Source of the DNA: Ruminococcus sp. | Lineage (GTDB): Bacteria; Bacillota; Clostridia; Oscillospirales; Ruminococcaceae | Length of the DNA stretch: 38,746 bases | Assembly (NCBI RefSeq): GCF_024691275.1 | Contig: NZ_JAILNU010000109.1 | Coordinates: 1-38,746 of the forward strand | Reading direction: 5' to 3' | In this document: positions 8,308 through 15,949 of the stretch, piece after piece | How positions within the stretch are numbered: the stretch's first letter is position 1 | Layout: each line of letters opens with the position of its first letter | Translations under genes and position numbers: made by a program | The notes under the pieces: generated by a model | What the model was told of the DNA's origin: nothing | What the model saw: only the letters and a program-made list of their open reading frames with translations | Databases searched by the model: none

Positions 8308-9471
8308 ATGAATAATAAGGTAAAGTTTATTTCTATAATTGCAGCTGTATCGCTGCTCACAGGCTGCGGAGCATTCAATAACAACAGTTCTTCTGACAAG
8401 AATGAGTCGGAAAGCACAACAACAACAGCTGCTCAGACAGAGGCTTCAAACGAAGAAGAAGCTTCTAACAGCAGCGAAGAAACAGGAACTGCTATAGGCG
8501 AACCTGAGAAAACTGATATCAATATAGGTTACCTCAACTCAACAGCTCATCTTCTTGCATTCGTTGCACAGGAAGAAGGCTACTTCAAGGAAGAAGGACT
8601 GAAGGTAACTCTTACACAGTTCTCCAGTGCGGCTGAACTCGTAAACGGTCTTGAATCCGACAAGCTTGACGTTGCGTTCATCGGTTCAGTACCAACTCTT
8701 ACATTCCAGAGCCAGGGACACGATGTATCTATCTTCGGCGGTGCAATGTCAAACGGTCACGGATACGTTATCAAGTCAGAATTCGCTGACAAGGACGAAG
8801 AAGGCGTAGAAATACTCAAAGGCAGAAACGTTGCCTCTGTTAAGAACAGTGTTCAGGACGCAGAGCTCCAAATACTTCTCAAAGACGCAGGCATTGAGAT
8901 AGGCGAGGGCAAAGACAAGGTAAATATCGTATACTTCGACAGCCAGAAGGACGCATATGCAGCTCTTCTCAACAGCACCATTGATGCAGCTTCAGTATAT
9001 TCACCATATGCTTCACTTGCAAAGTCTCAGGGCTACAAGGTAGTTTACTACTGCGCACATGAAAAAGCGCTTGAAAATCAGCCATGCTGCCGTCAGGTCG
9101 CAAAGACATCAGCACTTAGCGACTCGCCAAATACCTATACAGCTCTTGAACGTGCATTCATCAAGGCATATCACTTCACACAGGAAGAGCATGATAAAAC
9201 CATCAAGGACGTTAAGAAGTACATTGACATTGACGAGGACTTTATCGACACAGAAGTATACGGCGGCTACAGCGTTTCAAGCCCCGACCCCGATAAGAAG
9301 GGTACTGTAACACTCAAAGATACTATAATTGAACTTGGATATACAAATGATTATGACATCGAGCCATACTACAACACAGATATATACAAAAACGCTCTTG
9401 AAAGCATCTTATCTGAAGGCTCCGATGATATCTACCAGTCTTTAAAGGAGCATTTCGATGACTACGAATAA
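8308..9471 (+). CDS. ABC transporter substrate-binding lipoprotein, SsuA/TauA (NMT1-like) family
   Basis: The lipoprotein has 387 residues from ATG 8308 (GAAAGGT upstream; a GTG three codons earlier lies within the ribosome site). It has a lipobox LLTGC (Cys at about residue 20), a Ser/Thr/Glu-rich linker to about residue 65, then a periplasmic-binding fold beginning DINIGYLNSTAHLLAFVAQEEGYFKEEGL. That motif is typical of the SsuA/TauA/ThiY type of binding proteins. With the next two genes it forms a complete importer. The Cys leader peptide and the neighbouring cysteine genes suggest a sulfonate or another organic sulfur source, but the ligand cannot be read from sequence. Confidence 0.85.
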   Translation: MNNKVKFISIIAAVSLLTGCGAFNNNSSSDKNESESTTTTAAQTEASNEEEASNSSEETGTAIGEPEKTDINIGYLNSTAHLLAFVAQEEGYFKEEGLKVTLTQFSSAAELVNGLESDKLDVAFIGSVPTLTFQSQGHDVSIFGGAMSNGHGYVIKSEFADKDEEGVEILKGRNVASVKNSVQDAELQILLKDAGIEIGEGKDKVNIVYFDSQKDAYAALLNSTIDAASVYSPYASLAKSQGYKVVYYCAHEKALENQPCCRQVAKTSALSDSPNTYTALERAFIKAYHFTQEEHDKTIKDVKKYIDIDEDFIDTEVYGGYSVSSPDPDKKGTVTLKDTIIELGYTNDYDIEPYYNTDIYKNALESILSEGSDDIYQSLKEHFDDYE

Positions 9472-10276
9472 AATTGAGATAAAAGACCTTACCGTAAATT
9501 ATATTGAAAACAAGAAAAGCTTCAACGCTCTCCATGACGTTTCGTTCGGCGTTGGCAAAGGAGAGTTCGTAAGTGTTATCGGAGCAAGCGGCTGCGGCAA
9601 GTCCACTCTTCTCAGCGTACTTGAGGGACTTTATACTCCCGCAGGCGGCTCGGTACAGATAGACGGCAAGGAGCTTCACGGCACAGGCACAGAGCGCGGA
9701 GTAGTGTTCCAGCACTACTCTCTGTTCCCGTGGATGACTACACGAAAGAACATAGAATTCGGCATTAAGCAGTCCCGTCACGACATTAAGCGCAGCGAAC
9801 GTGCTAAAATAGCTGATGAATTTCTCACAAAAGTTGGGCTTACAGGCTTCGGCAGCAAGTATCCTTCTCAGCTCTCAGGCGGTATGCAGCAGAGAGCCGC
9901 TATCGCAAGAGCTCTTGCAATGGACACGGAGATACTTCTCATGGACGAACCATTCAGCGCTATCGACGCTAAAAACCGCGTTATATTGCAGGATCTTCTT
10001 CTCAAACTCTGGGAGGGCGACGGCACTGAGGAGCGCAAGACAGTTGTATTCGTTACCCATGACATCGACGAGGCTATCCTTCTCTCGGATAAAATCGTTG
10101 TACTTACAGCTCACCCCGGTACAGTAAACGAAGTCGTAAATGTACCTTTTGATCGTCCACGCAGACGTGAGGAGCTGGTAAAGACCGATGAATATGGCAA
10201 GTTCAGGAACAAGCTTATGTCACTTCTCTACAACGACATTGCTGAACGTATTGGCGGAGATGAGGTGGTATTATGA
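9458..10276 (+). CDS. ABC transporter ATPase, SsuB/TauB family
   Basis: The 272-residue ATPase energises the importer. Walker A is GASGCGKST (about residues 42-50), the signature is LSGGMQQR (about 140-147), and Walker B is ILLMDEPF (about 160-167). The H-loop lies in VFVTHDIDEA (about 197-206). The gene overlaps the binding-protein gene by 14 bases with its own AAGGAG site, and its stop overlaps the permease start (ATGA). This arrangement indicates one tightly coupled operon. Confidence 0.92.
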   Translation: MTTNKIEIKDLTVNYIENKKSFNALHDVSFGVGKGEFVSVIGASGCGKSTLLSVLEGLYTPAGGSVQIDGKELHGTGTERGVVFQHYSLFPWMTTRKNIEFGIKQSRHDIKRSERAKIADEFLTKVGLTGFGSKYPSQLSGGMQQRAAIARALAMDTEILLMDEPFSAIDAKNRVILQDLLLKLWEGDGTEERKTVVFVTHDIDEAILLSDKIVVLTAHPGTVNEVVNVPFDRPRRREELVKTDEYGKFRNKLMSLLYNDIAERIGGDEVVL

Positions 10277-11193
10277 CATTTGCAAAACGTTATCTCCATT
10301 TATCACATCTGCTTTTCATTGTATTGCTGCTGATACAGCTTCTTCCAGACAAGTCTACAAAGGACGTTTTCACAAGCTCACTTATAACCTTTGCTGTTGC
10401 ATTTGAAGTTATTGTTCTTGCAGCATCAGCATTCATAAAGAAAGAAGAAGGACTTTCACTTCTTCTCGATATATCAGGATTTATATTCGTAGTGCTCACC
10501 TTATGGTCATTGGCAACTGCTAAGTTCAATATACTCAACGATCTGCTTTTCCCTGCACCTGGAAAGGTGATTCACCAGTTTGCTGAGGACAGCGACAAGA
10601 TATATACAAATATCAAAAGCTCCCTCGGAACAACTCTCAAAGGCTTTCTGATCGCAGTTGCAGTTGCAGTACCGCTCGGTCTTTTCATTGGATGGAGCGC
10701 AAGAATAGGCAGCGCAGCAACGTATATAACCAAATTTTTCAGCTCAATTCCGCCAATAGTATATATACCATACGGAATAGCTCTTCTCCCCACATTCAAG
10801 TCGGTATCTGTATTCGTTATCTTCCTTGCAACATTCTGGCCTGTATTCGCAGGTACTATGAGCGGTGTACTCGGAGTTGACAAGAAGATAATCGACTCGG
10901 CAAAGGTTCTCAACGTAAGCAAGCCCGAAATGCTGTTCAGAGTAATTCTTCCTGCATCATTGCAGCAGATATTCCTCGGCTGCAATCAGGGACTTAGTGT
11001 ATCCTTCATACTTCTCACTTCCGCGGAGATGATAGGAGCTCGTGACGGAATGGGCTATTACGTAAAGTATTACTCAGACTTCGGCGACTACACAAGAACT
11101 ATCACAGGACTTCTCGTTATCGGCTTTGTAGTTATTGCAGTTACGTTCCTGTTCAATAAGCTCCAGAACCGCCTTTTAAGATGGAAACGATAA
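10273..11193 (+). CDS. ABC transporter permease, SsuC/TauC family
   Basis: The 306-residue membrane protein has about seven hydrophobic segments. An N-terminal pair (8-24 and 36-55) and a third (66-84) precede the standard BPD_transp_1 domain (about 110-300). The coupling loop is visible as DSAKVLNVSKPEMLFRVILP (about 207-226), a form of the EAA motif, with GAR(D)GMGYY near the end as in SsuC. The extra hydrophobic N-terminus makes it longer than E. coli SsuC. It is the last gene of the transporter operon, with a terminator about 60 bases downstream. Confidence 0.9.
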   Translation: MTFAKRYLHLSHLLFIVLLLIQLLPDKSTKDVFTSSLITFAVAFEVIVLAASAFIKKEEGLSLLLDISGFIFVVLTLWSLATAKFNILNDLLFPAPGKVIHQFAEDSDKIYTNIKSSLGTTLKGFLIAVAVAVPLGLFIGWSARIGSAATYITKFFSSIPPIVYIPYGIALLPTFKSVSVFVIFLATFWPVFAGTMSGVLGVDKKIIDSAKVLNVSKPEMLFRVILPASLQQIFLGCNQGLSVSFILLTSAEMIGARDGMGYYVKYYSDFGDYTRTITGLLVIGFVVIAVTFLFNKLQNRLLRWKR

Positions 11194-11255
11194 GTGCAGA
11201 GCCCGCGATCCTTTACCGCATTGCAGAAGAAGATAAATCCAAATATAAATTGATC

Positions 11256-11297
11256 AAGCCAGAGAGCGACGATTGTTCGTTCTTTGGCTTTTATGTT
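11256..11297 (+). terminator. Intrinsic terminator of the ABC transporter operon
   Basis: A 14-bp stem with two G-U pairs (11256-11269 with 11277-11290) and a 7-base loop is followed by a T-rich stretch. Confidence 0.7.
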
Positions 11298-11488
11298 TAC
11301 TGTACACTTTACCTCTTGCATATCAGAATAATTAAGTGTCTCCACGGAGCAATGCAGGCATTGCATCTGCACATGGAGGTTACAAAATCGCATTGTCAGG
11401 CGCGAGTACACAGAAAGCGTCCTTGCTGAGTTCTTAGAGGCTAATGACTAACGGCTCAGGACTGCATTGCAATTTTCACAAAGGCTAT

Positions 11489-11517
11489 AATAATTATAGT
11501 ATAAAACTATAATTATT
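11489..11517. repeat. 11-bp inverted repeat upstream of the cysteine operon promoter
   Basis: AATAATTATAG and CTATAATTATT are perfect complements separated by 7 bases, 22 bases before the -35 box of the next promoter. No T tract follows, so it is more likely an operator or a weak structure than a terminator. Confidence 0.45.
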
Positions 11518-11538
11518 GCCAAATATTCTGTTTACCTA

Positions 11539-11567
11539 TTGACAAAGTATGAAATAGGTGCTATAAT
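11539..11567 (+). promoter_or_regulatory. Promoter of the methyltransferase-cysteine operon
   Basis: TTGACA (11539-11544) and TATAAT (11562-11567) are 17 bases apart. The -35 region lies in CTATTGACAAAGTATGAAA, shared almost base for base with the cysE promoter at 37413. The flanking CCTATT and AATAGG form an inverted repeat across the -35/spacer, a likely regulator site. A second small dyad, TTCC-GATA-GGAA, follows the -10. Confidence 0.8.
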
Positions 11568-11616
11568 GCATATAGTTCCGATAGGAATACAAGACATTTG
11601 TAAAGGAGTGCTGAAC

Positions 11617-11718
11617 ATGAGAACTAATTTTATATGTTGTATGCAGTGTTGTTGTATGAACAAGTTTATAAATGATCGTATTCTGCATACTTATGCTCAG
11701 CGATGTTGCGCTTTCTGA
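11617..11718 (+). CDS. Cys-rich leader peptide upstream of the cysteine operon (33 aa)
   Basis: This 33-codon reading frame has a strong AAGGAG site eight bases before its ATG. Seven of 33 residues are Cys: positions 7, 8, 11, 12, 13, 30 and 31, arranged as Cys-Cys-Met-Gln-Cys-Cys-Cys and Arg-Cys-Cys-Ala-Phe. Such clustering is far beyond chance and is the mark of a translated attenuator. The codons CGA-TGT-TGC and the preceding GC match the other leader (8204-8266). A terminator hairpin at 11757-11793 lies between this peptide and the methyltransferase gene. I infer that ribosome stalling under cysteine shortage prevents termination. Confidence 0.75.
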   Translation: MRTNFICCMQCCCMNKFINDRILHTYAQRCCAF

Positions 11719-11756
11719 TAAACGTCACCGAGAATAATTAAGGCTTCGGCTGTTGT

Positions 11757-11793
11757 GCGTGGGATACGTTATGTGTTCCGCGCTTTTTATTTT
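11757..11793 (+). terminator. Attenuator-type terminator in the cysteine operon leader
   Basis: GCGTGGGA (11757-11764) pairs with TTCCGCGC (11776-11783) over 8 bp including two G-U pairs, with an 11-base loop, and TTTTTATTTT follows. It sits 38 bases after the leader peptide stop and 18 bases before the structural gene. A possible competing pairing is AACGT (11721-11725) with ACGTT (11766-11770), which would block the loop and upper stem. Confidence 0.65.
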
Positions 11794-11811
11794 AATAAAT
11801 TGGAGATCATT

Positions 11812-12708
11812 ATGGTTGATGAAAGAGAAAGCGTTACCGCTAAACTTTGTGCATTTGTAAGAGCATGGCACTCAAACATCTCGCGCAACAAAATTTATGA
11901 CGACTACCTTGCCTATGACTTTATAGGAAAAGAAGAATATGACAATATCTACGATATGATAAGCCACGGCTTCAATGGAGGATATTCTTTCTCAAAGGAG
12001 GATACAGAACAGCTTATAAGCGAATATATAGCATCTATACCGCTGTCGAGAATACACTTCAATGAAAGCAGGCTCGAAGCTTTCGCAGTTGAAAACGACA
12101 ATGTACAGTACGTTATCTGCGGTGCAGGCTCGGACACATTTTCGTTCAGGAACGATAACGAGAAAATTGAAATATTCGAGATAGACCACCCAGATACCCA
12201 GAGATACAAGCTCGAAAGGATAAATGAACTTGAATGGAATATCCCAAAGAATGTTCATTTCGTATCTGTGGATTTTGAGAAGGAACGAATGCGTGATAAG
12301 CTCCTCGCAGCAGGCTTTGACCCGAAGAAGAAGACATTCTTCAGTATACTTGGAGTTTCCTACTACCTTACACTTGATGTCTTTTCAGAAACTCTCAGAC
12401 AGATGGCTGATCTGTCAGCTATAGGCAGCGTGGTCGTATTTGACTACCCGATAAAGACAGGAAATTTCCCTCGCAGAGTTGAACGTCTCGAACAGATAAC
12501 AGAATCCCTCGGCGAGGTAATGCGCGGCGGATTCGATTATGATGAAGTATCACGGGCACTCTATTCACTGGGATTCCAGATAGACACATATATGCCGCCC
12601 GAAAAAGTCCAGAAGAAGTACTTTGAAGGCAGACAGGACGGCTTGAAAGCATTTGAAAACGTGAGCCTGATATCGGCTACCTACACCGCAGGCTACGACT
12701 ATGAATAA
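11812..12708 (+). CDS. SAM-dependent methyltransferase, leucine carboxyl methyltransferase (PPM1/LCM) family
   Basis: The product has 298 residues from the ATG at 11812, with GGAG seven bases upstream; an in-frame extension runs back into the terminator hairpin and is rejected. The SAM-binding region YVICGAGSDTFSFR (about 97-110) is followed by IFEIDHPDTQRYK, a pattern typical of this class I methyltransferase family. In Bacillus subtilis the cysteine-from-methionine operon also starts with a methyltransferase gene (yrrT), though of a different subfamily. The enzyme may make S-adenosylhomocysteine that feeds the pathway below, but its acceptor is unknown. Confidence 0.8.
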   Translation: MVDERESVTAKLCAFVRAWHSNISRNKIYDDYLAYDFIGKEEYDNIYDMISHGFNGGYSFSKEDTEQLISEYIASIPLSRIHFNESRLEAFAVENDNVQYVICGAGSDTFSFRNDNEKIEIFEIDHPDTQRYKLERINELEWNIPKNVHFVSVDFEKERMRDKLLAAGFDPKKKTFFSILGVSYYLTLDVFSETLRQMADLSAIGSVVVFDYPIKTGNFPRRVERLEQITESLGEVMRGGFDYDEVSRALYSLGFQIDTYMPPEKVQKKYFEGRQDGLKAFENVSLISATYTAGYDYE

Positions 12709-12801
12709 GTGATTAGTTACAGTGTCCGTTCACATATTTAAATAATAGCCGTAAAGCGCACCTTAACTAATTACTAATAACTAATACCAAGGAGAATTAT
12801 T

Positions 12802-13962
12802 ATGAGCAATTATAAAAATACAGAAACAACACTTATCCACGGAGGCATCTCCATTGACGAGCGCACAGGTGCGGTAAACGTGCCGATATACCAGACCTCG
12901 ACCTACAAGCAGGATGGTCTCGGAAAAATGCGCGGATATGAGTATTCACGCACAGGCAATCCGACTCGTGAGGCTCTCGAAGCTCTCATCAGAGACCTTG
13001 AAGGCGGTTTTGCAGGCTTTGCATTCGGTTCGGGAATGGCTGCACTTACAGCAGTATTGAGCCTTCTTCACAGCGGAGACAGAGTTCTTATTTCAAGCAA
13101 TGTTTACGGCGGTACATTCCGTCTTCTCAATAAGGTCTTTGACCACTTCAATATTACCTATACGATCGCAGATACCACTGACCTTACAGTTTACAAGAGC
13201 CAGATAACCGATGATGTAAAGGCTGTCATCATTGAAAGTCCTGCTAATCCTCTTATGACAGTTACCGATATAAAGGCAGTTGCAGAGATATCACACAAGC
13301 ATGGTCTTCTCGTTATCGTGGACAATACATTCATGACACCTTATCTCCAGAAGCCCCTTGAACTTGGCGCAGATATCGTCGTTCACAGTGCTACAAAGTA
13401 CCTCGGAGGACACAGTGATGTTGTCTCAGGACTTGCGGTCGTAAGCACAAAGGAACTTGCAGAGCAGATCGCCTTCATTCAGAATTCTACAGGCGGCGTT
13501 CTCGGACCATTCGATTCCTTCCTTCTTATCCGCGGCATAAAAACTCTTGCAGTTCGTATGGACAGACACGTATCCAACGCTGAAAAAGCTGCCGAGTTCC
13601 TTTCAAATCACAAGGCAGTAAAAAATGTATATTACCCCGGACTTAAAACCAGTCAGGGCTATGAGATCAACCGCAGACAAGCTAAAAACGGCGGCGCAAT
13701 GATATCATTTGAGCTTCACGATAATTACGATATAAATACTTTCTTCGAGAGCCTTGAACTTGTCTCACTTGCGGAAAGCCTCGGAGGCGTAGAATCCCTC
13801 GTATGCCACCCCGCAACTATGACCCATGCTTCAATACCTGCCGATATACGTAAGAAAGTCGGCATCACTGACGGTCTTATCCGCCTTTCTGTAGGAATTG
13901 AAAATATTGAAGATATCCTTGCAGATATTGAAAATGCTATTGCAAAATCTGAAAGAAAGTGA
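12802..13962 (+). CDS. Cystathionine gamma-lyase/gamma-synthase family PLP enzyme
   Basis: This 386-residue enzyme belongs to the Cys/Met metabolism PLP family. The cofactor lysine lies in SATKYLGGHSD (about 198-208), and the preceding IVDNTFMTPYLQKP is standard. The Tyr/Arg pair YEYSRTGNPTR (about 45-55) binds PLP phosphate. It most likely acts as cystathionine gamma-lyase (cysteine from cystathionine), like B. subtilis MccB, because a cysteine-synthase-type gene follows it by only 10 bases. Gamma-synthase or homocysteine lyase activity cannot be excluded. AAGGAG precedes the ATG. The 93-base gap before it holds only repetitive TAACTAAT sequence. Confidence 0.88.
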   Translation: MSNYKNTETTLIHGGISIDERTGAVNVPIYQTSTYKQDGLGKMRGYEYSRTGNPTREALEALIRDLEGGFAGFAFGSGMAALTAVLSLLHSGDRVLISSNVYGGTFRLLNKVFDHFNITYTIADTTDLTVYKSQITDDVKAVIIESPANPLMTVTDIKAVAEISHKHGLLVIVDNTFMTPYLQKPLELGADIVVHSATKYLGGHSDVVSGLAVVSTKELAEQIAFIQNSTGGVLGPFDSFLLIRGIKTLAVRMDRHVSNAEKAAEFLSNHKAVKNVYYPGLKTSQGYEINRRQAKNGGAMISFELHDNYDINTFFESLELVSLAESLGGVESLVCHPATMTHASIPADIRKKVGITDGLIRLSVGIENIEDILADIENAIAKSERK

Positions 13963-13972
13963 GATAATATAT

Positions 13973-14884
13973 ATGAATTATTATGATTCAATGCAGTCTC
14001 TCATCGGAAATACTCCCTTAGTCAGACTTGGAAATATCGTAAGCGAGAACGGAGCAAACGTTTTTGCAAAGCTTGAACTCTATAATCCTTCGGGAAGCGT
14101 TAAAGACCGCACAGGACTTTACATGATAAATGACGCTGAACGCCGCGGACTACTCAAAGAGGGCGGCACTATCGTCGAAGCTACCGCAGGAAATACGGGC
14201 CTCGGAATAGCTTTTGCAGCACTGAACCGCGGCTATAGGATAATCTTTGTAGTTCCCACAAAATTCTCGGCAGAAAAGCAGTCTCTGCTCCGCGCACTTG
14301 GAGCAGAAGTCGTGAATACTCCCCGTGAACTCGGTATGCTCGGCGCTGTTGCAAAGGCCGAGGAGATAAAGGCACAGATCCCGGGTTCCGTTTCGCTGGA
14401 ACAGTTCAAGAACCAGAGCAATCCGCTTGCACACTATGAGACCACAGGCAAAGAGATATTCGAGGCTCTTGACGGTCATATAGACTATGTTGTTGCAGGT
14501 GCGGGAAGCGGCGGAACTTACACCGGTATACTCCGCTATATCAAGGAGAGAAATCCGCAGACAAAGGGCATACTTGCCGACCCTGTAGGCTCTACTATGG
14601 GCGGCGGCGAACACAGTGACTACAATATCGAGGGCATAGGAAACGACTTCATCGCTGATACAATGGATATGTCCCTCGTGGACGATGTTATAAAGGTAAA
14701 TGATGAGGAAGCATTCAATACAGCAAGACTTCTCGCCAAAACAGAAGGCGTTATCGCAGGTTCTTCTTCAGGTGCAGCTATGGCAGCAGTCCTGAAGCTC
14801 ATAGAAAGCGGTGCAAAGGGAAATATCGTAACAGTATTCCCTGACCGCGGAGACCGATATTTCAGCACCGGTCTGTATGACTGA
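13973..14884 (+). CDS. Cysteine synthase / cystathionine beta-synthase family PLP enzyme
   Basis: The product has 303 residues from the ATG at 13973; an in-frame ATG at 13898 lies inside the upstream gene and is less likely. The PLP lysine is in PSGSVKDRTG (Lys about 43), the phosphate loop is GAGSGGTYTG (about 178-187), and the Asn motif is EATAGNTGLG. The family makes cysteine from O-acetylserine and sulfide, or cystathionine from homocysteine. Placement directly after a cystathionine lyase resembles the mccA-mccB reverse transsulfuration pair in other order. The O-acetylserine donor could come from CysE at 37489. Confidence 0.9.
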   Translation: MNYYDSMQSLIGNTPLVRLGNIVSENGANVFAKLELYNPSGSVKDRTGLYMINDAERRGLLKEGGTIVEATAGNTGLGIAFAALNRGYRIIFVVPTKFSAEKQSLLRALGAEVVNTPRELGMLGAVAKAEEIKAQIPGSVSLEQFKNQSNPLAHYETTGKEIFEALDGHIDYVVAGAGSGGTYTGILRYIKERNPQTKGILADPVGSTMGGGEHSDYNIEGIGNDFIADTMDMSLVDDVIKVNDEEAFNTARLLAKTEGVIAGSSSGAAMAAVLKLIESGAKGNIVTVFPDRGDRYFSTGLYD

Positions 14885-14927
14885 GTCTCAGCTGAAAAAA
14901 ACAACTCAAAATGGAGTGATTATCACA

Positions 14928-15836
14928 ATGACTTTACAGCAGCTAAAATATATACTTGCAATATCTTCAACAGGTTCCATGAACAAGGCGGCAGAGCAGC
15001 TTTATGTCTCACAGCCTTCTCTGACATCTTCGGTTCAGGAGCTTGAAAAAGAAATATCCATAAAGATATTCAACCGAAGCGGCAGGGGAGTTACTCTCAC
15101 CAATGACGGTGCAGAGTTCATACAGTATGCCCGTCAGGTTGTGGGACAGTTCGATGTTCTTGCAGAAAAATACATAAGCAAAAACAGCGTAAAAAAGAAA
15201 TTCGGTGTTTCAACACAGCACTATTCCTTTGCTGTAAAGGCGTTCGTAGAAATGGTAAAGGAGTTTGATACGGCTGAGTATGAGTTTGCTGTAAGAGAGA
15301 CCAAAACTGCCGAAATAATAAGTGACGTTGCTACAATGAGAAGCGAAATAGGTATAATCTACCTCAATGACTTCAATCGCAAGTCCATAACCAAACTTCT
15401 GCATTCAAACAGTCTGGAGTTCCATACCCTGACAAAGTGCAACCCATACGTCTACTTATGGAAAGGTCACCCCCTTGCAAAAGAGGAGAAGATAACCTTC
15501 GATCAGCTTGCTGATTATCCGTGCCTTTCCTTTGAGCAGGGCGACAACAGCACGTTCTACCTCGCTGAGGAGCTCCTCAGCACAGCCGATTATCAGCGCA
15601 CTATCAAGGCTAACGACCGTGCGACAATGCTGAACCTCATGATAGGTCTCAACGGATACACACTATGCTCGGGTATCATCTGCGAGGAGCTCAACGGAAG
15701 CGATTATATAGCTGTCCCGTTTGAAGATGACTCGAACGAAATAATGGAGATAGGCTATATCACGCTGAAAAATGTGATACTCAGCGAAATGGCTGAAATA
15801 TATATCAACGAAATAAAAGCATACCTTAACATATAG
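14928..15836 (+). CDS. LysR-family transcriptional regulator (probable sulfur regulator)
   Basis: The product has 302 residues from the ATG at 14928 (GGAG upstream), giving the usual LysR start MTLQQLKYILAIS. The winged helix-turn-helix (about 1-60) reads MNKAAEQLYVSQPSLTSSVQELEKE. The rest is a substrate-binding-like effector domain. An earlier in-frame ATG at 14877 overlaps the cysteine synthase end. LysR proteins such as CysB and CmbR control sulfur genes in other bacteria using acetylserine as a signal. As the last gene of the cysteine operon it is the best local candidate for the shared promoter box, though this is inference. Confidence 0.88.
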   Translation: MTLQQLKYILAISSTGSMNKAAEQLYVSQPSLTSSVQELEKEISIKIFNRSGRGVTLTNDGAEFIQYARQVVGQFDVLAEKYISKNSVKKKFGVSTQHYSFAVKAFVEMVKEFDTAEYEFAVRETKTAEIISDVATMRSEIGIIYLNDFNRKSITKLLHSNSLEFHTLTKCNPYVYLWKGHPLAKEEKITFDQLADYPCLSFEQGDNSTFYLAEELLSTADYQRTIKANDRATMLNLMIGLNGYTLCSGIICEELNGSDYIAVPFEDDSNEIMEIGYITLKNVILSEMAEIYINEIKAYLNI

Positions 15837-15869
15837 CTTTTACCTATTACACGAAATAGCCCTTTGGTA

Positions 15870-15899
15870 TTGGACAAATATGAAAAAGGGTTGTATAAT
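15870..15899 (+). promoter_or_regulatory. Promoter of the PaaK-like ligase gene, with sulfur box
   Basis: TTGGAC (15870-15875) and TATAAT (15894-15899) are 18 bases apart. The segment TATTGGACAAATATGAAA matches the cysE and cysteine operon promoters, and CCCTTT/AAAGGG flank it as an inverted repeat. Confidence 0.7.
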
Positions 15900-15949
15900 A
15901 TAATCATACCAAACAGATATGAAATATATGATATTGGAGGATAAATAAA

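Larger units (their letters stand above)
11194..11616. other. 423-base intergenic region between the two sulfur operons
   Basis: No convincing gene lies here. The region holds a terminator (11256-11297), a palindrome GCAATGC-AG-GCATTGC at 11349-11364 nested inside CTCCA...TGGAG, an AT-rich inverted repeat at 11489-11517, and the next promoter. The word GCATTGC recurs at 11218, 11358 and 11463. A structured RNA is possible but I could not match it to a known riboswitch; neither S-box nor T-box features are seen. Confidence 0.4.

Noticed and set aside
11181..11429. Plus-strand frame of 82 codons starting inside the permease end
   Set aside because: It runs through the operon terminator at 11256-11297, has no ribosome site, and its composition looks random.
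98..11460. Similar words GAGGCTAA...GGCTCAG near 100 and 11435
   Set aside because: The match is short with different spacing and no other conserved context, so it may be chance.
11530..11812. S-box or T-box riboswitch upstream of the cysteine operon
   Set aside because: Neither the S-box core nor the T-box TGG-containing motif is visible; a Cys-rich reading frame and a terminator explain the leader better.
12709..12801. TAACTAATTACTAATAACTAAT repeats before the cystathionine lyase gene, as an operator
   Set aside because: Low-complexity sequence of a kind often seen between genes; no symmetry or promoter was found with it.
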